Of a DNA stretch of 64,000 bases, positions 36,765 to 48,677 are shown one piece after another. The position numbers and the translations under genes were made by a program. How positions within the stretch are numbered: position 1 is the first letter of the stretch; every line of letters begins with the position of its first letter. The notes beneath the pieces were generated by a model. That model saw only the letters and a program-made list of their open reading frames with translations. It was not told the origin of the DNA and made no database searches. The DNA is taken from positions 23,728,987-23,792,986 of the forward strand of contig CM069612.1 of assembly GCA_035771175.1 (NCBI GenBank), in the 5' to 3' direction. The stretch comes from Paratinospora sagittata. Its lineage: Eukaryota; Streptophyta; Magnoliopsida; Ranunculales; Menispermaceae.

Positions 36765-37905
36765 GCAATCTGCTCAGTCTATCAAGAGAATTCTGGTGTT
36801 CATTAGAAGACTTATCAGTCCATTGATGGTTATCCAAATGGTATCATTTCTATCCATAACCCATAAGATACCATTTGAATCCCATCTTCATTTAACACAA
36901 TCCATATTACCAATTCCATAATCTTTCATACTGATATCATACTCGTCTCATCATAAATCTTACTATCTGAATATGAGTATCAATCAACTGAACATGCATT
37001 CGAGCACAAATATCAATACATTGAGTAATAGAGAGTACACTCATAACTGTAACTCTCACTCACAAAACAATCTCCATTTATAACTAACTGATAGTTACTA
37101 CTCCAATTTCAGCCTGTTTCCTGCTCAATGCCTCAACAACATATTGACCTTTTTCAGGATAATAATTCAATATAAAATCAAATACTTCGGGAATTCTTGC
37201 CACATTTATTACCTCATATTCAGTTTCTTTCCGTTCAAATAATTACTTCAGACTCTTAAAATTCGAAGGTAGTGTGACCTTTTCATTATAGAGGCAATGC
37301 TCTCATCATTTCAAAATAACTACCAACTAATTTTTATTCACTTTCTTGATAGTTATTCTTGTGTACTATCAAATATCTGGAGGCACAAGTAATTAACCTA
37401 TCCTTTTGTATTAATGCACAACTCAGATCTGGACGTGATATTCATCAATCACAATTACTTCCAAGTTCTGGAAATAGTAATACAATCAATTTTTAAATTA
37501 AATTTATTTTTAATACTGTGAGAGCTTCCCCATGCACAACGGTCCAAAAATTATATAACATTCATCTAGTTTAGTTTCGTGAGTTGAATAGTTAGCTTCA
37601 AGGATCTTTTCACGCACTTTCTATAACATACAACTAATACCAGAGAACTTTTGATTTCCATCATCGAAATCAGTTTTAACAATTCTATGATCACTTTGAC
37701 CTTCCCAGTATCCTTAAAGATACTATTTAAACCAGTCACGTGATCTAAAAATTCTCATCTCAATTATATTCAAAACTCATATTCACCGAGCTTGGCATTC
37801 AATTGGTGCTATCTCAGTTATTACAAGATAATCCCGAGGTGCTATTCATGCTCTTCTTATTTTTTGGGACAATTGCATATATCATCATCGAAGACTATGT
37901 AATGA
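36765..37905 (-). mobile_element. Inverted, degenerate copy of the outer element's pol region
   Basis: The reverse complement is collinear with about 17925-18985 of the outer Gypsy element. For example, ATCTGCTCAGTCTATCAAGA (36768) is the complement of the segment near 18970, and GGGACAATTGCATATATCAT (37866) that of the segment near 17940. Both copies share the same broken integrase reading near the first catalytic region. No LTRs are attached. Confidence 0.8.
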
Positions 37906-39494
37906 CCAAGATATTGTTCATAGATGTTAATGATGTGTTCATCCAACAGTGACTAATATTTGGTCCCTCTTGAACTTGTTACCAGTTGGTTCATTGACCA
38001 TCTTCAATCTTTTCTCGTTATGAGATCCCTGAGGAGCTAATGATTATTATTGTTGAGGATGGCTGCAGTGAAAAATTTTGTAGTGTGTAATCTTTTCCTT
38101 GTCCAGTTTGCTTAATAAAATCTTTCCTTTCTCATAAAAATAGAAGTGTAGGTGAGATGAAGATTATGAGTATCCTATTGTAGCTCTTACACAAGTAGGA
38201 AGAGAGACAATGAGGATTGAAAGCCAAGAGATATCATTGAATGAAAAACTCAGGTAGTTATCTGCTTAATTATTCACAAGGATGAATAAGATATGATGTC
38301 AATCATAGGATTAAAGTATGCTCGGTTAAGGGGGGAAGCACTTTAAAAGTAATATATGTCATATGATTAGCACATCCTGTTAAAATTGGAAGAAATTTTA
38401 TCAGGCCACTATTTGGATAGTCATGTTTTACTGAAGATAATGTTTGGCAATGAAGAGGAAGAGAAGACCTTAAATAACATGAATCAATATAATTAAGAAA
38501 AGTATGGCACAATAATTGTAGACTTATCCGTTGATAAAGCAAAGTGAAGCAAGCAGATTCATGTAGCGGACTTAGGTTGTCTTTTGATTAAAAAACAACG
38601 ATACAATCCGAAAAAAAAATTCTGAAAATGACTTTTTATCATTTTTTGAAAATAGGGTTTTTTCTCTTTTTGAGTAAAATTCTTAAAGTTGTTTTCAAAT
38701 TCAACAAACCATATGCATTTTACATTTTTTTAGATTTTTAGATGTAGAAAATTGTATCAAGTCATGAACTAAATAGAGCCTTAGCTACTTGTTCAATTGA
38801 GTGAGTTTTTTCAAAGGCTAATATACTTATAGGGAGCATCTTGTTGTAGTTCATTTTTATCTTGTTTTTTAGCATTGAATTAGAGTTGAACCGCTTAGCA
38901 AAGTGAATTGAGATTCACTTCATTAAAATCATATGATTAATATGAAGTGTGAATTGTGTGTTATGTGTGACGTGTCTAGATCCATGTGTCGTGGAATTTG
39001 ACAGGTTTCAATTTTTTCAAGGTTGATCTCCTTCAAAAAATATGCCATTTTTTGTGAATTGAGATTCACTTCATTAAATCATTATGAAACTGTGATCCTA
39101 AATGATTACTAGGTGTATGCTGAAAATGCACATCATGCGATTGTTCAATTCCAATTATTTCTTCTCAAAAATATGTAACTGAGATGTTAAATACTTCCTA
39201 CTCATAACTCTATGTGATTGACATGGTTATATAATGGCTATAAGTCATCTCTAGTGCGTGTTATCAGTAAAATAGAACATATGGAAGCATCATATTTTAA
39301 GCTTCATAAATTGTTGTCTGTATTGTTCTGGATTGTCTATGCTTGGACAAATGCTTTTATGCTCATATTCACTCTATGTCCACCTCCACTGATGGCTTAC
39401 ATTTCCTTTAAATTGTTACTTTGTTGAAGTCATAAGCTTTAATTTCTTATTTTGTTTGAAAGAATGACGATTGTATTTTGCTTATTATGTCCAG
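37906..39494. other. Spacer, probably including the 5' part of the MULE
   Basis: No gene supported. The MULE terminal inverted repeat should lie here, but I could not identify it. Confidence 0.5.
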
Positions 39495-40040
39495 ATGACA
39501 GATAGGTTTGTTTCTATAATATGCTACAGTGGTGGTTCTGTAGTACATGGTTCGCGAGGTGCATCATACGATAGACCGCCAGTCGGGCTTGTAAGAGTCC
39601 GATTAGGCATTGGTCTTGAAGAATTTGAAGGTGTTATTCAAGGTGCACTACGGATTTCAACGTGTGCAACGATCAATATGACCTATAGATATCCTTTGTT
39701 TTTTGGCGAAAAGGATTTCAATTATACGGTGCTTCCGATTACCACTGAGTAAGGGCTAAGGGATATTTTTTTCATGTTGCAAGAGGTCCCACCTCCTACT
39801 AATATGGAGGTGTATGTAAAAGTTGTTGGTGGAAATCCAACCCAAGGTCGTCAAACGGGTCATCGCCGAAGCCACATGAATTTTGGCGGTCATAGTACAC
39901 GGAGATCAATGGAGCACATTGGTCCGAGTACAGCTTCACCTCTTGATGCTACAATCGATCACATGACCAATGATTCTGAAGATGCCACCCCTTCAAATGT
40001 ACATTTGTCTGATGATAATTTCAATTTTGAAGACGACAAC

Positions 40041-42401
40041 TGTAACACCCCGTAATTTTAATTAAATACATACGTTGAAGTACGCGTATATCGAGATATA
40101 TAATACACGTATTTTATACGTATGAGCTAAATATACGCGTGATAATACACGTATTTGATACGTATGCACTAAATATACGCGTGTATGATTAGTAAATAAA
40201 TAAAATTATGAAATTGATTCATTTATGGGGTTGGTTAATTAAAAATGTGGATTGGAGTATGATGTAATGACTTAATGCATAGTATGATGTAATACATGTG
40301 TATATAATACATGTGAAATAAGTGAATTGAGTGGATGATAAATGGTTTAATGAATTAAAGTGATTAATTATGGGGTGAGTTGGTTAGTTATTGAGCATGA
40401 GGGGTATTGGATCATTTAAATATCAACTTTCATAATTTGACTTTCCACCTCTTACTCTCCAACATGTCAATATCCAACATGTAAAACAAATAGAAAATAA
40501 AAGAAAAGAAGAATAGAAAGAAGTTGCTGGAAGCAGAAGAGGAGAACCGAGAAGGAAGAAGGAGAAGAAGAAAAAGAGGAGGGATTCGCGCGAAATCAGG
40601 ACCAGAGGTAAGTGATTTCCCTCTATTTCTTCGTAAAATTGATATCTAAGCTAGATGTAAACTTTCTAGCGGACTAATTTTAGCTATGGGAGTCGTTTTA
40701 CGGCGTTTTCACCAATTGGGGGTTTTGACCTAACGTGAATGAAAATCCGCTAGAAAGGTAGAAAAACGTTCCCTGGACTGTCGGGATCCCGAATATGTGG
40801 TTAGATTCAATTTCATAATTTTTGGAGACCATTTGACAATTTTAATACAATTTACATCTTTCGGATGAATAGTGAATAGTGAATAGTGAATAGTAAAAAT
40901 AAATAATGAATAGTGAATAGTGAATAGTAAGTGTATAATGAATAGTAAATAGTGCACAGTGATAGTGAACAGTGCATAGTGAACAACGCACAGTGCACAA
41001 TGAACAATGCACAGTGATGTAAATAGTACTGTGCAAAGTGATGTGAACCCCAATGAAACCCCGGTTTGAGATCATAGAATAGTGAAGAACTGAATTCCGG
41101 ACGTTAGAACATGACATTTGGATATGCTTTGATCGGTTTAGTAACTAAGTATATGGTGTCGTGAAAATATGATTTGGACATCTATTTTCACTGTTCTTTC
41201 TTGTGGAAATATCTAGATTGACCACAGAAACGAGATAATAGTTTCTTCAATTGTTTATGAGTCCTAAATGGATTTATTATTCGTGATTTGAAGTGAGTTG
41301 AGATGTACATAGATATGAATACATGAAATTGAATTATGGGGTGATTGTGACAGGTTAAATTAGTTGGATTTAACTTGGACCTGAACTCGAAAGCGACGAT
41401 GATTGGGTTTAAGTAGAACGTATTGTACTGTGAGTATAGTTTTCTTGATTTGGTTCTTGTATGACATTGTACGCATATAAACTGTTTGATTGTATGCATG
41501 TGATATTATATATATAAGGCATTGAGTTTTATGGATCATGCAAACTGATTTTAGCATTGGAGTTTGTAATGATGAGGCTTTGCGAATCCTCATTGTCATT
41601 TCGTTAGGAATTAGACCCGGATGAGGTTTTGCGAGTCCCCATTGTCAGTAGGTCTGTCCTAACAAGGGTTGCGATCCTTGAAATGACTGTGAATTGGGTA
41701 ATGAGAGGCTGTGTCTACCTTGTACGACCATACAAGGGTTAGACCTGCTCTCTTGCCTTACGGAGGAGGGAGATTGTGCATTGTATTATGGAAAATTCAT
41801 GATATTTATGTTGTTGACATGTATAATATATTCGTTGAATGATGCATGTGTTGCATAAGTGTTTGAAATGATTTTAAATGTCATATTTCTCTAAATGTAT
41901 ATAATTGCCATCTCAAGAATTATATTCACTGAGCTGTTGTTTGCTCACCCCATTTCCTCCAATATTTCAGGTATTGATTCGAAGGGAAAAAGAACGTGTC
42001 TGGTATGTGTATGTATGCTTGGAGGAAATAGATTATATTTTTGTTATTTTGATATGTATACTTATCACACATTATATATATATATATATGTATCACCTAG
42101 ATGGGTTATGTGGTAAGATTATATAATGCTTGGGATGATGGAATGAGATGATCATAGATATTTATCAGGTGAGAATTTAATTTGTGGAATGAATGGAATA
42201 AATGTGAGTGGAATGATCATCTATATATATTTGATTTGATTTGATGTGTGGTATATAAAAAAAAAAAATTCTGTTCATTTTGGGAAGTATTGTGAGAGTA
42301 CGTGAAGGCTGACAGTGTATTATATACTGTATATGGGTATGTACAGTGTATAGTACGCTGTGCCGGTCATGACGTCAGCTTACGTCAGGGGCGTCGTGAC
42401 A
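40041..42401 (+). repeat. LTR related to the outer Gypsy element
   Basis: The start TGTAACACCCCG and the end GGCGTCGTGACA match the family at 2920-5302, and the right half (from about 41430) is closely similar to 4350-5302. The left half has diverged; it contains a minisatellite of GAATAGT-like units and variants (40865-41045). Confidence 0.85.
40865..41045 (+). repeat. GAATAGT minisatellite inside the LTR
   Basis: Short degenerate units such as GAATAGT, GAACAGT and GCACAGT repeat over about 180 bp. The minus-strand frames are Tyr/His/Leu repeats and not proteins. Confidence 0.85.
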
Positions 42402-42421
42402 ATATTTACATAAGGCATTTT

Positions 42422-42921
42422 TGTCACACCCTGAGTTGCACATCGTGCCCCCTACCCAGGTGCGGGCGCACCCCCTCGGGGCGAACGCCTAGCCATTATG
42501 GATCCATAATATTGTCCCATCCCGGTACAGCCACCGCCACACAAGGACGTCTCTTGTACACGGGATCATTTGTCTGACACTATTCATGAATAGTGTAGGG
42601 CCTCCCCCAGAATCGAACTCGAGACCTCCCTTAAGGAGTCTAATTTCGCATTCTGAGTAGCCACTGAACCATTGGCTCAGTGATTACTTAGAATGCGAAA
42701 TTAGACTCCTTAAAGGAGGTCTCGAGTTCGATTCTGGGGGAGGCCCTGCGCTATTCATAAATAGTGTCAGACAAATGATCCCGTGTACAAGAGACGTCCT
42801 TGTGTGGCGGTGGCTGTACCGGGATGAGACAATATTATGGATCCATAATGGCTAGGCGTTCGCCCCGAGGGGGTGCGCCCGCACCTGGGTAGGGGCACGC
42901 TGTGCAACCCAGGGTGTGACA
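42422..42921. repeat. 500-bp near-perfect palindrome of two tRNA-headed units
   Basis: Arms of about 250 bp (42422-42671 and 42673-42921) are reverse complements with scattered mismatches and almost no loop. The outer ends are TGTCACACCC and GGGTGTGACA. Each arm, read outward from the centre, begins with an A-box-like TGGCTCAGTGATTAC (right) or TGGTTCAGTGGCTAC (left) and has a B-box-like GAGTTCGATTC about 50 bases later, as in pol III promoters of SINEs. This suggests two SINE-like units joined head to head. Confidence 0.88.
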
Positions 42922-45404
42922 ACAACAATGCCCACCTCAACAAAGACAATGATGAAAACAGTGATGAGGATGATGGACATGAGATGGATAATTTTGTTGA
43001 TATGCGTGGTACTTTCTTGAGAGTAATTGAAAATGATGGGTCTAGTATGCATCGCCACTACGAGAAGATGGCAATGGCGTAAGCATTGAAGAAACGGAGT
43101 TACAAGACACTGAGTTGCATAGTATGGGTGGTACAGCACAACCTACCATAGCAAGTTTTAAGGCTCCATCACCGAATTTCATGGAACTTAATCATGAAGC
43201 TATGACCCCATTGTCAGACAATCATGATAACATATCGATGGGGTGGAACGAGTCACAAGAACTTTGCGAAGGACTCATATTTTCCTCAAAGGAAGACTTG
43301 CAACATAGAGTAAAACGATGTTGTATAGCCAAGCAACAAGAATATGTCGTGGTCGATTCAAAACCCAAGTTTTGGTCAATTAGGTGTAAGAAATGGAAAG
43401 ATGGTTGTCAGTGGAGGCTACGGGCTTCGAAACGCAAGAAATCGAGATTGTTTGAGATCACAAAATGCCCATTCCCACACATATGTATTTATGCCCAAAT
43501 GTCGCAAGATCATAGACAATTGGATTTAAAGCTAATATATCGCGAAATTTTTGATATTGTAAAGCGAGATCCTTCAACTTCTGTGTCGGCGCTACATCAA
43601 GTAATTAAAAATAATTACAAATACGATGTGCATTACAGAAAAGTGTGGCGTGCAAAAAAAAAAAGGTGATGGAAAAGATATTTGGTGATTGGGAGGGATC
43701 GTATAACTTACTCCCAAAATGGATGGATGCATTGAATGCTAGTAATCCAGGTTCGCACGCATTTGTAAATCACTACGAACCTGACAACAATGGGATAGCC
43801 ACGTTTCATCGTTCTTTTTGGGCTTTTGGTCCCTCAATTGAGGGTTTTAAGCATTGTAGGCCTATTATACAAATAGATGGTACACACTTATATGGAAAAT
43901 AACGCGGTAAGTTGCTCAAAGCCACGACAATCGATGCAGCCAGTCATATATTCCCTCTCGCATTTGCTATTGTTCATCAAGAAAATACTGACAACTGGGC
44001 TTGGTTTCTAAGGAAGCTTCGTTATAGCGTGACTAACAGAGAAGGCATTTGCCTTGTCAGTGATCGTCACCCTGGCATATTGAATGCAGTTAAAAGAGTA
44101 GAGAATGGTTGGACCGAGCCGGAGGCATATCATAGGTTCTGTTTGAGGCATGTGGGTAGTAATTTCAATGATAAGTACCGTAACGAGAAGTTGAGAGATT
44201 TGGCCAAGGCAGCAGGGTCACAACACCAACCACGCAAGTTTGAGGCACTAATAAAAGAACTAGAGCAACAGAAAGAGGGTTGCACAAGATGGTTTAATCC
44301 CATTACCCTTCCTAGAGAGAGGTGGACAATGGCTTACGATGGTGGGGTGCGGTATGGTTGGATGACTACGAATGTCGCTGGTTAGTCTTTGCATTTACTT
44401 ATTTGAATTCTCTGAGCTATTTTTTTTATTGTCAATTACTGTTTGATTTGTTTCGTGTTTTTTTTCTTTAGAGTGTTTCAATGGAGTATTGAAGGGGGCT
44501 CGATTTTATCCGGTCACAGCATTGGTTCAGTTGACGTTTTATAGATGTGTTGGGTGGTTTATCGTTAGACGACAAGAAATAGATGAAACAATTAGTAATG
44601 GAGAAGTTTTCACAAAGTATGCGGTTGAGAAAATGAAAAATTGGGGGCTTAAGGCAGGGAACCACACTGTTACAATGATCAATCGACAGCTTGAGACATT
44701 TGAGGTTGTTACCGGTATACAAGATGTCCGCATGAACAAAGAGGGAACACAAGCAGGTCGTTCGACTAAAAGATCGTTTCTGCAGCTGCGGAAAATGGCA
44801 ATGTTATGGGATTCCTTGTTCACACGTCCAAGCAGCGTGTCGTTATGCTTCGATCAATTGTGACCAATACATTGATCATTGGTACCTCCTCCAACATTAC
44901 TCTAAGTGTTATGAAGCTCAGTTTCATCCCATTCCGCACGAATCTTATTGGCCACAATGTACTATTCCGTAAACGATGATACCTGATTCTGGTCATGTTC
45001 GCAAATCTGGTCGACCGAGGTTGTCGCGCCTAAGAAATGAGATGGATATAAGGGAACCCTCGTCTAAGATTAGATGTGGACAATGTGGAGAAGAATGCCA
45101 CAACAGGCGAAAGTGTCCAACCCTCCGTGATGGGGCTGCATAAGCTATTGTTTGCCCACATATATTTCATGTTTTCTACTTTTTCAGTCTCCTGTATCTT
45201 TTGCAATGTAATATGACACTTTGGAATAGACTTTGTCATGTATGAGCTATTGTCTAATAATGATTATCGCATGCAGTTGCAATGTTCTGTACCTTCCGAT
45301 TATATATTGTTTTATTCTCTCATTTTTATCTTTTTCTAATATTTCTTTATCAACGTTTGATCCTAATGTGCTAATTAAATGTAATGTTAGTTCATCTACG
45401 TTAG

Positions 45405-46215
45405 ATGGATCCAGGACCTTTAAATCCATCAGTACTATCGTTGCAGGCCCGTCATCGATCTGGTCCCATATGGGATGGAGAGGTACTTACGTATTATTTT
45501 GATATTTAATCCCTTTTGAATTAAATCTTTGATTGACAATATAATAATTTAATTTTGCAGCCAGTGCAAGAGTTGCATTGCCGACGTAGGGAAGCCGTGG
45601 TCCATCGCACACTTCCGCTTGACCTACGTATTATTCCATACTTGCAGCGAGCTGGTTTTTATGGGGTAGCACGTGTTGGATACATTCAGTTAGACTGGTA
45701 CTTAATTACGACCTTCATTGAGCGTTGGCGTCAAGAGACCCATACCTTCCACCTTACATGCGGAGAGGCGACTATTACACTCCAAGATGTGGAGGTGCAA
45801 TTGGGCTTGCGTGTCGATGGTCTACCAGTGACGGGATCGACCAACCTTCTTTACGAAGATTTATGTGCTGAGTTGATCGGGTTCATTCCACTTGGGAAAG
45901 AAAAACGTGGGGGACGATTGAGTCTAGTCACCCTTGGAGAAAGAGTTCCAAACTTACCCGAAGAAGCAACAGAAATTGAAATACAACAGTATGCACGAGC
46001 ATATATTTTGCAATTGATTGGAGGTGGGTTGTTGTCAGACCAGTCAAACAACCTTGTACACCTATGTGTTCTGCCTCTTCTTGCGGACTTTGATGTTGCC
46101 GGTACATATGCGTGGGGCAGTGCAGTGCTAGCATGGTTATATCGTCAAATGTGTCGTGCGGTTGATTATGACAAATGAGGTGTTTCAGGAGCACTGGTAC
46201 TAATACAACTATGGG
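45405..46215 (+). pseudogene. Plant mobile domain (PMD/MAIN-like) ORF, truncated
   Basis: Exon 1 45405-45482 (MDPGPLNPSVLSLQARHRSG), intron 45483-45560 (GT...TTTTGCAG), exon 2 from 45561. The protein shows the PMD pattern: IPYLQRAGFYGVARVGYIQL, FIERWRQETHTFHLTCGEAT, QLGLRVDGLPVTGST, ARAYILQLIGG, and WGSAVLAWLYRQMCRA. PMDs occur in MAIN/MAIL proteins of plants and in plant transposons. A TGA at 46176 interrupts the frame, which reads on as GVSGALVLIQLW until an LTR begins at 46216. The ORF starts 260 bp after the end of the MULE transposase in the same orientation, so it is probably the second gene of that element. It is inactive as it stands, and the C-terminus is missing. Confidence 0.85.
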
Positions 46216-47297
46216 TGTGGCGACCCCGCACCCCGAACCACCAACCCCACAGGGAATAGCGTGCGGAATGCCGGGGTGGGACGCCCGGCATAGGCATCTC
46301 CGACCACTCCTCAACTGACTTGAGGTGGTTGAGACCCTACGAGCCTTATCTCAAACAACAACATAATATCAAAAGGTACTAAACAAAACTACCAACCGTA
46401 TTAATCATCCAAGACAAGAGATAATCCATAAAAATGAACCATAAATAAAATCATAATCCCTATAGTCCATTAAAATTGACATACACATAAACTCCAAAAT
46501 TGTGGGTACAAATAAAAACCGTCATATGCCCACATGGTCTATCTAACAAGTCTCAACTCACCCATACTACAATGTGGTAAATGTTACAATTACATGTCAA
46601 AAGCCCCTTACCATTCAATAGCACTTTCATTTTTACAAATCCAGCATGAAACCCTCATTCTCAACCATCTAATCGAACCATTGAAACCCAACCAAAATCA
46701 GATATGATGAACAACTCATAAAGAGGAGTTCAAAACTGGAAATTTCAGTTCAAAAGAGCAAGATTTTATTTGAGATTCAAGCCTCCAAACCCTTTCCTTT
46801 CTTCTTTCTTTCGTTCCTCTGTTCTTCCTCTTTCTTTGCTCAAGTTTAGCAACTCAAAATGTGCTGGAAAATTCAATAAATTTCCACTTAAATTTGCGCA
46901 ACCGCCTCACTGATCAAACGGTGAGAAGCGCGCTTCTCTGGGTAAGGTGCGCGCTTCTCCGGGTAAGGTGCGCGCTTCTCCTTATCCAAAAATATAATTT
47001 TTCACCCTGAACAAGTGAGACGCACGCTTTTTCCCTTTGGGAGCGCACTTCTCTGAACATACTGAAAAATCACCTCTCGGTTTTGACACAGAAGCGCATT
47101 TCTTGCGTTCCTAATTTGAAATTTCACTAAATATTGGGCATTTAATGACATGGTTAACATTCTAAAGTACTAATGACCCTACTATATATGTAATGTCATC
47201 ATTCTTAAGCCCATATACATACGTATAGGCGTATAAATACATCTTGTAAGACATAAAAGTCAATGTATATGTTTGACTCAAATGTACGGGTGTTACA
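46216..47297 (-). mobile_element. Inverted LTR related to the nested Gypsy element
   Basis: The reverse complement ends like the 9501/16686 LTR end: TGTGGCGACCCCGC here corresponds to GGGGTCGCCACA there. Similarity runs over several hundred bases. The other terminus is GGTGTTACA. It is only 1.08 kb long, so it is a shorter family member or internally deleted. It contains direct repeats with GCGCGCTTCTC near 46925-46980. No target duplication: ATGGG on the left, ATCCA on the right. Confidence 0.8.
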
Positions 47298-47339
47298 ATC
47301 CAAAACTGATAATTTAAAGGTATGCACACTTTTAATTAA

Positions 47340-48435
47340 ATTAGATAAAACAATTCAAAAATTTCATAAATTATAAAAAAAATAAACATTAAGAAAAATA
47401 AATCTACCCAAGTCAATCTTCAAAATTAACCCTGTTGACTGTATGGTGGCAATCTTCACTGAAAAATAGCTTTTAAAATAATCAACTAGATTAGTCTCTA
47501 GTCTGAATGGTGGAGTCACAATGGTTTTGCTTAAATACCACTCTTTTAGAGCAGCAAGCTGCCTCCTGTTCACTATTTAAAGCTACTAGGGACAAGACTA
47601 TATTTAGTTAAATTAGATCAATTATTATTCCAGCAGAGTAACGACATAAATTGAGGCTAGAGTGTAACTCTTTGTCCTTAAGACAATTATGTCTTGCTTA
47701 GGTGCTCACGGTGTATGACACTTGTCTCCCAAGATACAACAATTTCCTTCTTGTGACAGCAACACTTCAACTCACAAGAATAATTGAACCAAAATTGGTT
47801 GTACTTACTTACAAAAGAATGCTAAAAGCAGAGAAGAGAAAAGAGAAGAAAAATCAGAGATTTTAAAATTTTTTGGGATGAATTTTCTGAGTTCTGGAGG
47901 GCTCTATTTATAGGCAAATCATGGTTGTACATGGTGCCTATTTTTGCACCGTTGGATCGAGTTTGATTGGCTCTAGACGCGATCTAACAAATTTGATTGA
48001 TGCACCTGATCGAGTTTGATTGCCTCTAGACGCGATCTAACAAATTTGATTGACGCACCTGATCATACACTAGTGGATCGTATCCGATTGATTAACTAAT
48101 CACGACCCTGAGCCTTCCTTGTGTGTGTGTGTTAGCTGAAATTCAAGTATAGTACTCTAGCTACACTTATAAATAAATAATTAGAATTATATCTTTTCCA
48201 CGTGGGATTAAAAGATTATTTTCAAATTTCACCACTTTATACTTATTATGTAGGCTACTTTAGACTCAATTTCTGATTTATATATAAATGAGTATAGCTA
48301 AATACTTATATATTCTTAATCTTCAAATATCAAATATTAATAATCAACTTTATCCCATCCAAAATCACTTGTGTTCCACTTTAATATTTAACTGAAATTG
48401 GTAAAAAATAATGTTTAATTACTCATTTTTCAACA
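47340..48435 (-). mobile_element. LTR-like retroelement fragment with TGTTGAAAAA start, minus strand
   Basis: The minus strand starts TGTTGAAAAATGAG at 48435 and is homologous to 61223-62180 on the plus strand. Shared parts are CCTTGTGTGTGTG/CACACAAGGAAGG, a CTCTATTTATAGG (TATA-like) region at 47908, and a frame with LETNLVDYFKSYFSVKIA. A 57-bp direct duplication lies at about 47947-48060. The termini resemble Copia LTRs, but no protein domain confirms the superfamily. Confidence 0.7.
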
Positions 48436-48677
48436 ACAAATTCATTCCTAGTGCTCAATCAAACACTATCTCAATTTTCAAGCATCCTATTATGGCATTA
48501 GCAGTATAATAAATCAGCTCGGTTCGAACCGCCCGAGTCGACCGCAAGCGGACCGGTTCATCAGACCGGTCTGCTCCGCCCAATTCCTCTCCCCCGTCAC
48601 GGCTTAATCGCCGACTCCAAAAACCTATTCCATCTCGTCTCCTTCTCGCTCTTCTGCATTTCTCAACGGCCAAAAAG
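48436..48677 (+). promoter_or_regulatory. Short upstream region of the STA1-like gene
   Basis: Only 242 bp separate the start codon from the retroelement end at 48435. The final 100 bases are pyrimidine- and GC-rich, like a plant 5' UTR. No TATA box stands out, as expected for a housekeeping gene. Confidence 0.45.

Larger units (their letters stand above)
40041..42921 (+). mobile_element. Insertion in the MULE: Gypsy LTR joined to a palindrome, with ACAAC duplications
   Basis: The insert begins TGTAACACCCCG and ends GGGTGTGACA. ACAAC occurs directly before (40036-40040) and after (42922-42926). Removing the insert and one ACAAC restores the MULE frame (...FEDDN then NAHLNKDNDENSDEDD). It consists of an LTR (40041-42401), 20 bases that start like the outer element's internal region (ATATT), and a 500-bp palindrome. 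Confidence 0.75.
39495..45142 (+). pseudogene. Mutator-like (MULE) transposase, broken and interrupted
   Basis: Domains appear in MULE order. N-terminal module at 39495-39840 (MTDRFVSIICYSGGSV, LVRVRLGIGLEEFEG, MTYRYPLFF). Acidic linker. DNA-binding module at 43240-43660 (FSSKEDLQHRVKRCCIAKQQ, CPFPHICIYAQMSQDH). Transposase core at 43860-44380 and 44472 onward (IIQIDGTHLYGK, AFAIVHQENTDNWAWFLRKL, LVSDRHPGILNAV, then AECFNGVLKGAR across an intron at 44381-44471). SWIM zinc finger near 44780 (CSCGKWQCYGIPCSH). CCHC knuckle near 45075 (CGQCGEECHNRRKCP). Lesions: stop at 39750, a 2.9-kb insertion after 40040, frameshifts near 43085, 43655 (A run) and 44778, and a stop at 43900 in place of the codon after HLYGK. 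It is therefore inactive. No terminal inverted repeats were identified. Confidence 0.88.

Noticed and set aside
40730..41117. Minus-strand Tyr/His/Leu-repeat ORFs
   Set aside because: They are the GAATAGT minisatellite read backwards.
42302..43139. ORFs in both directions over the palindrome
   Set aside because: The two arms encode the same peptide in opposite orientation because they are inverted copies; no protein family.
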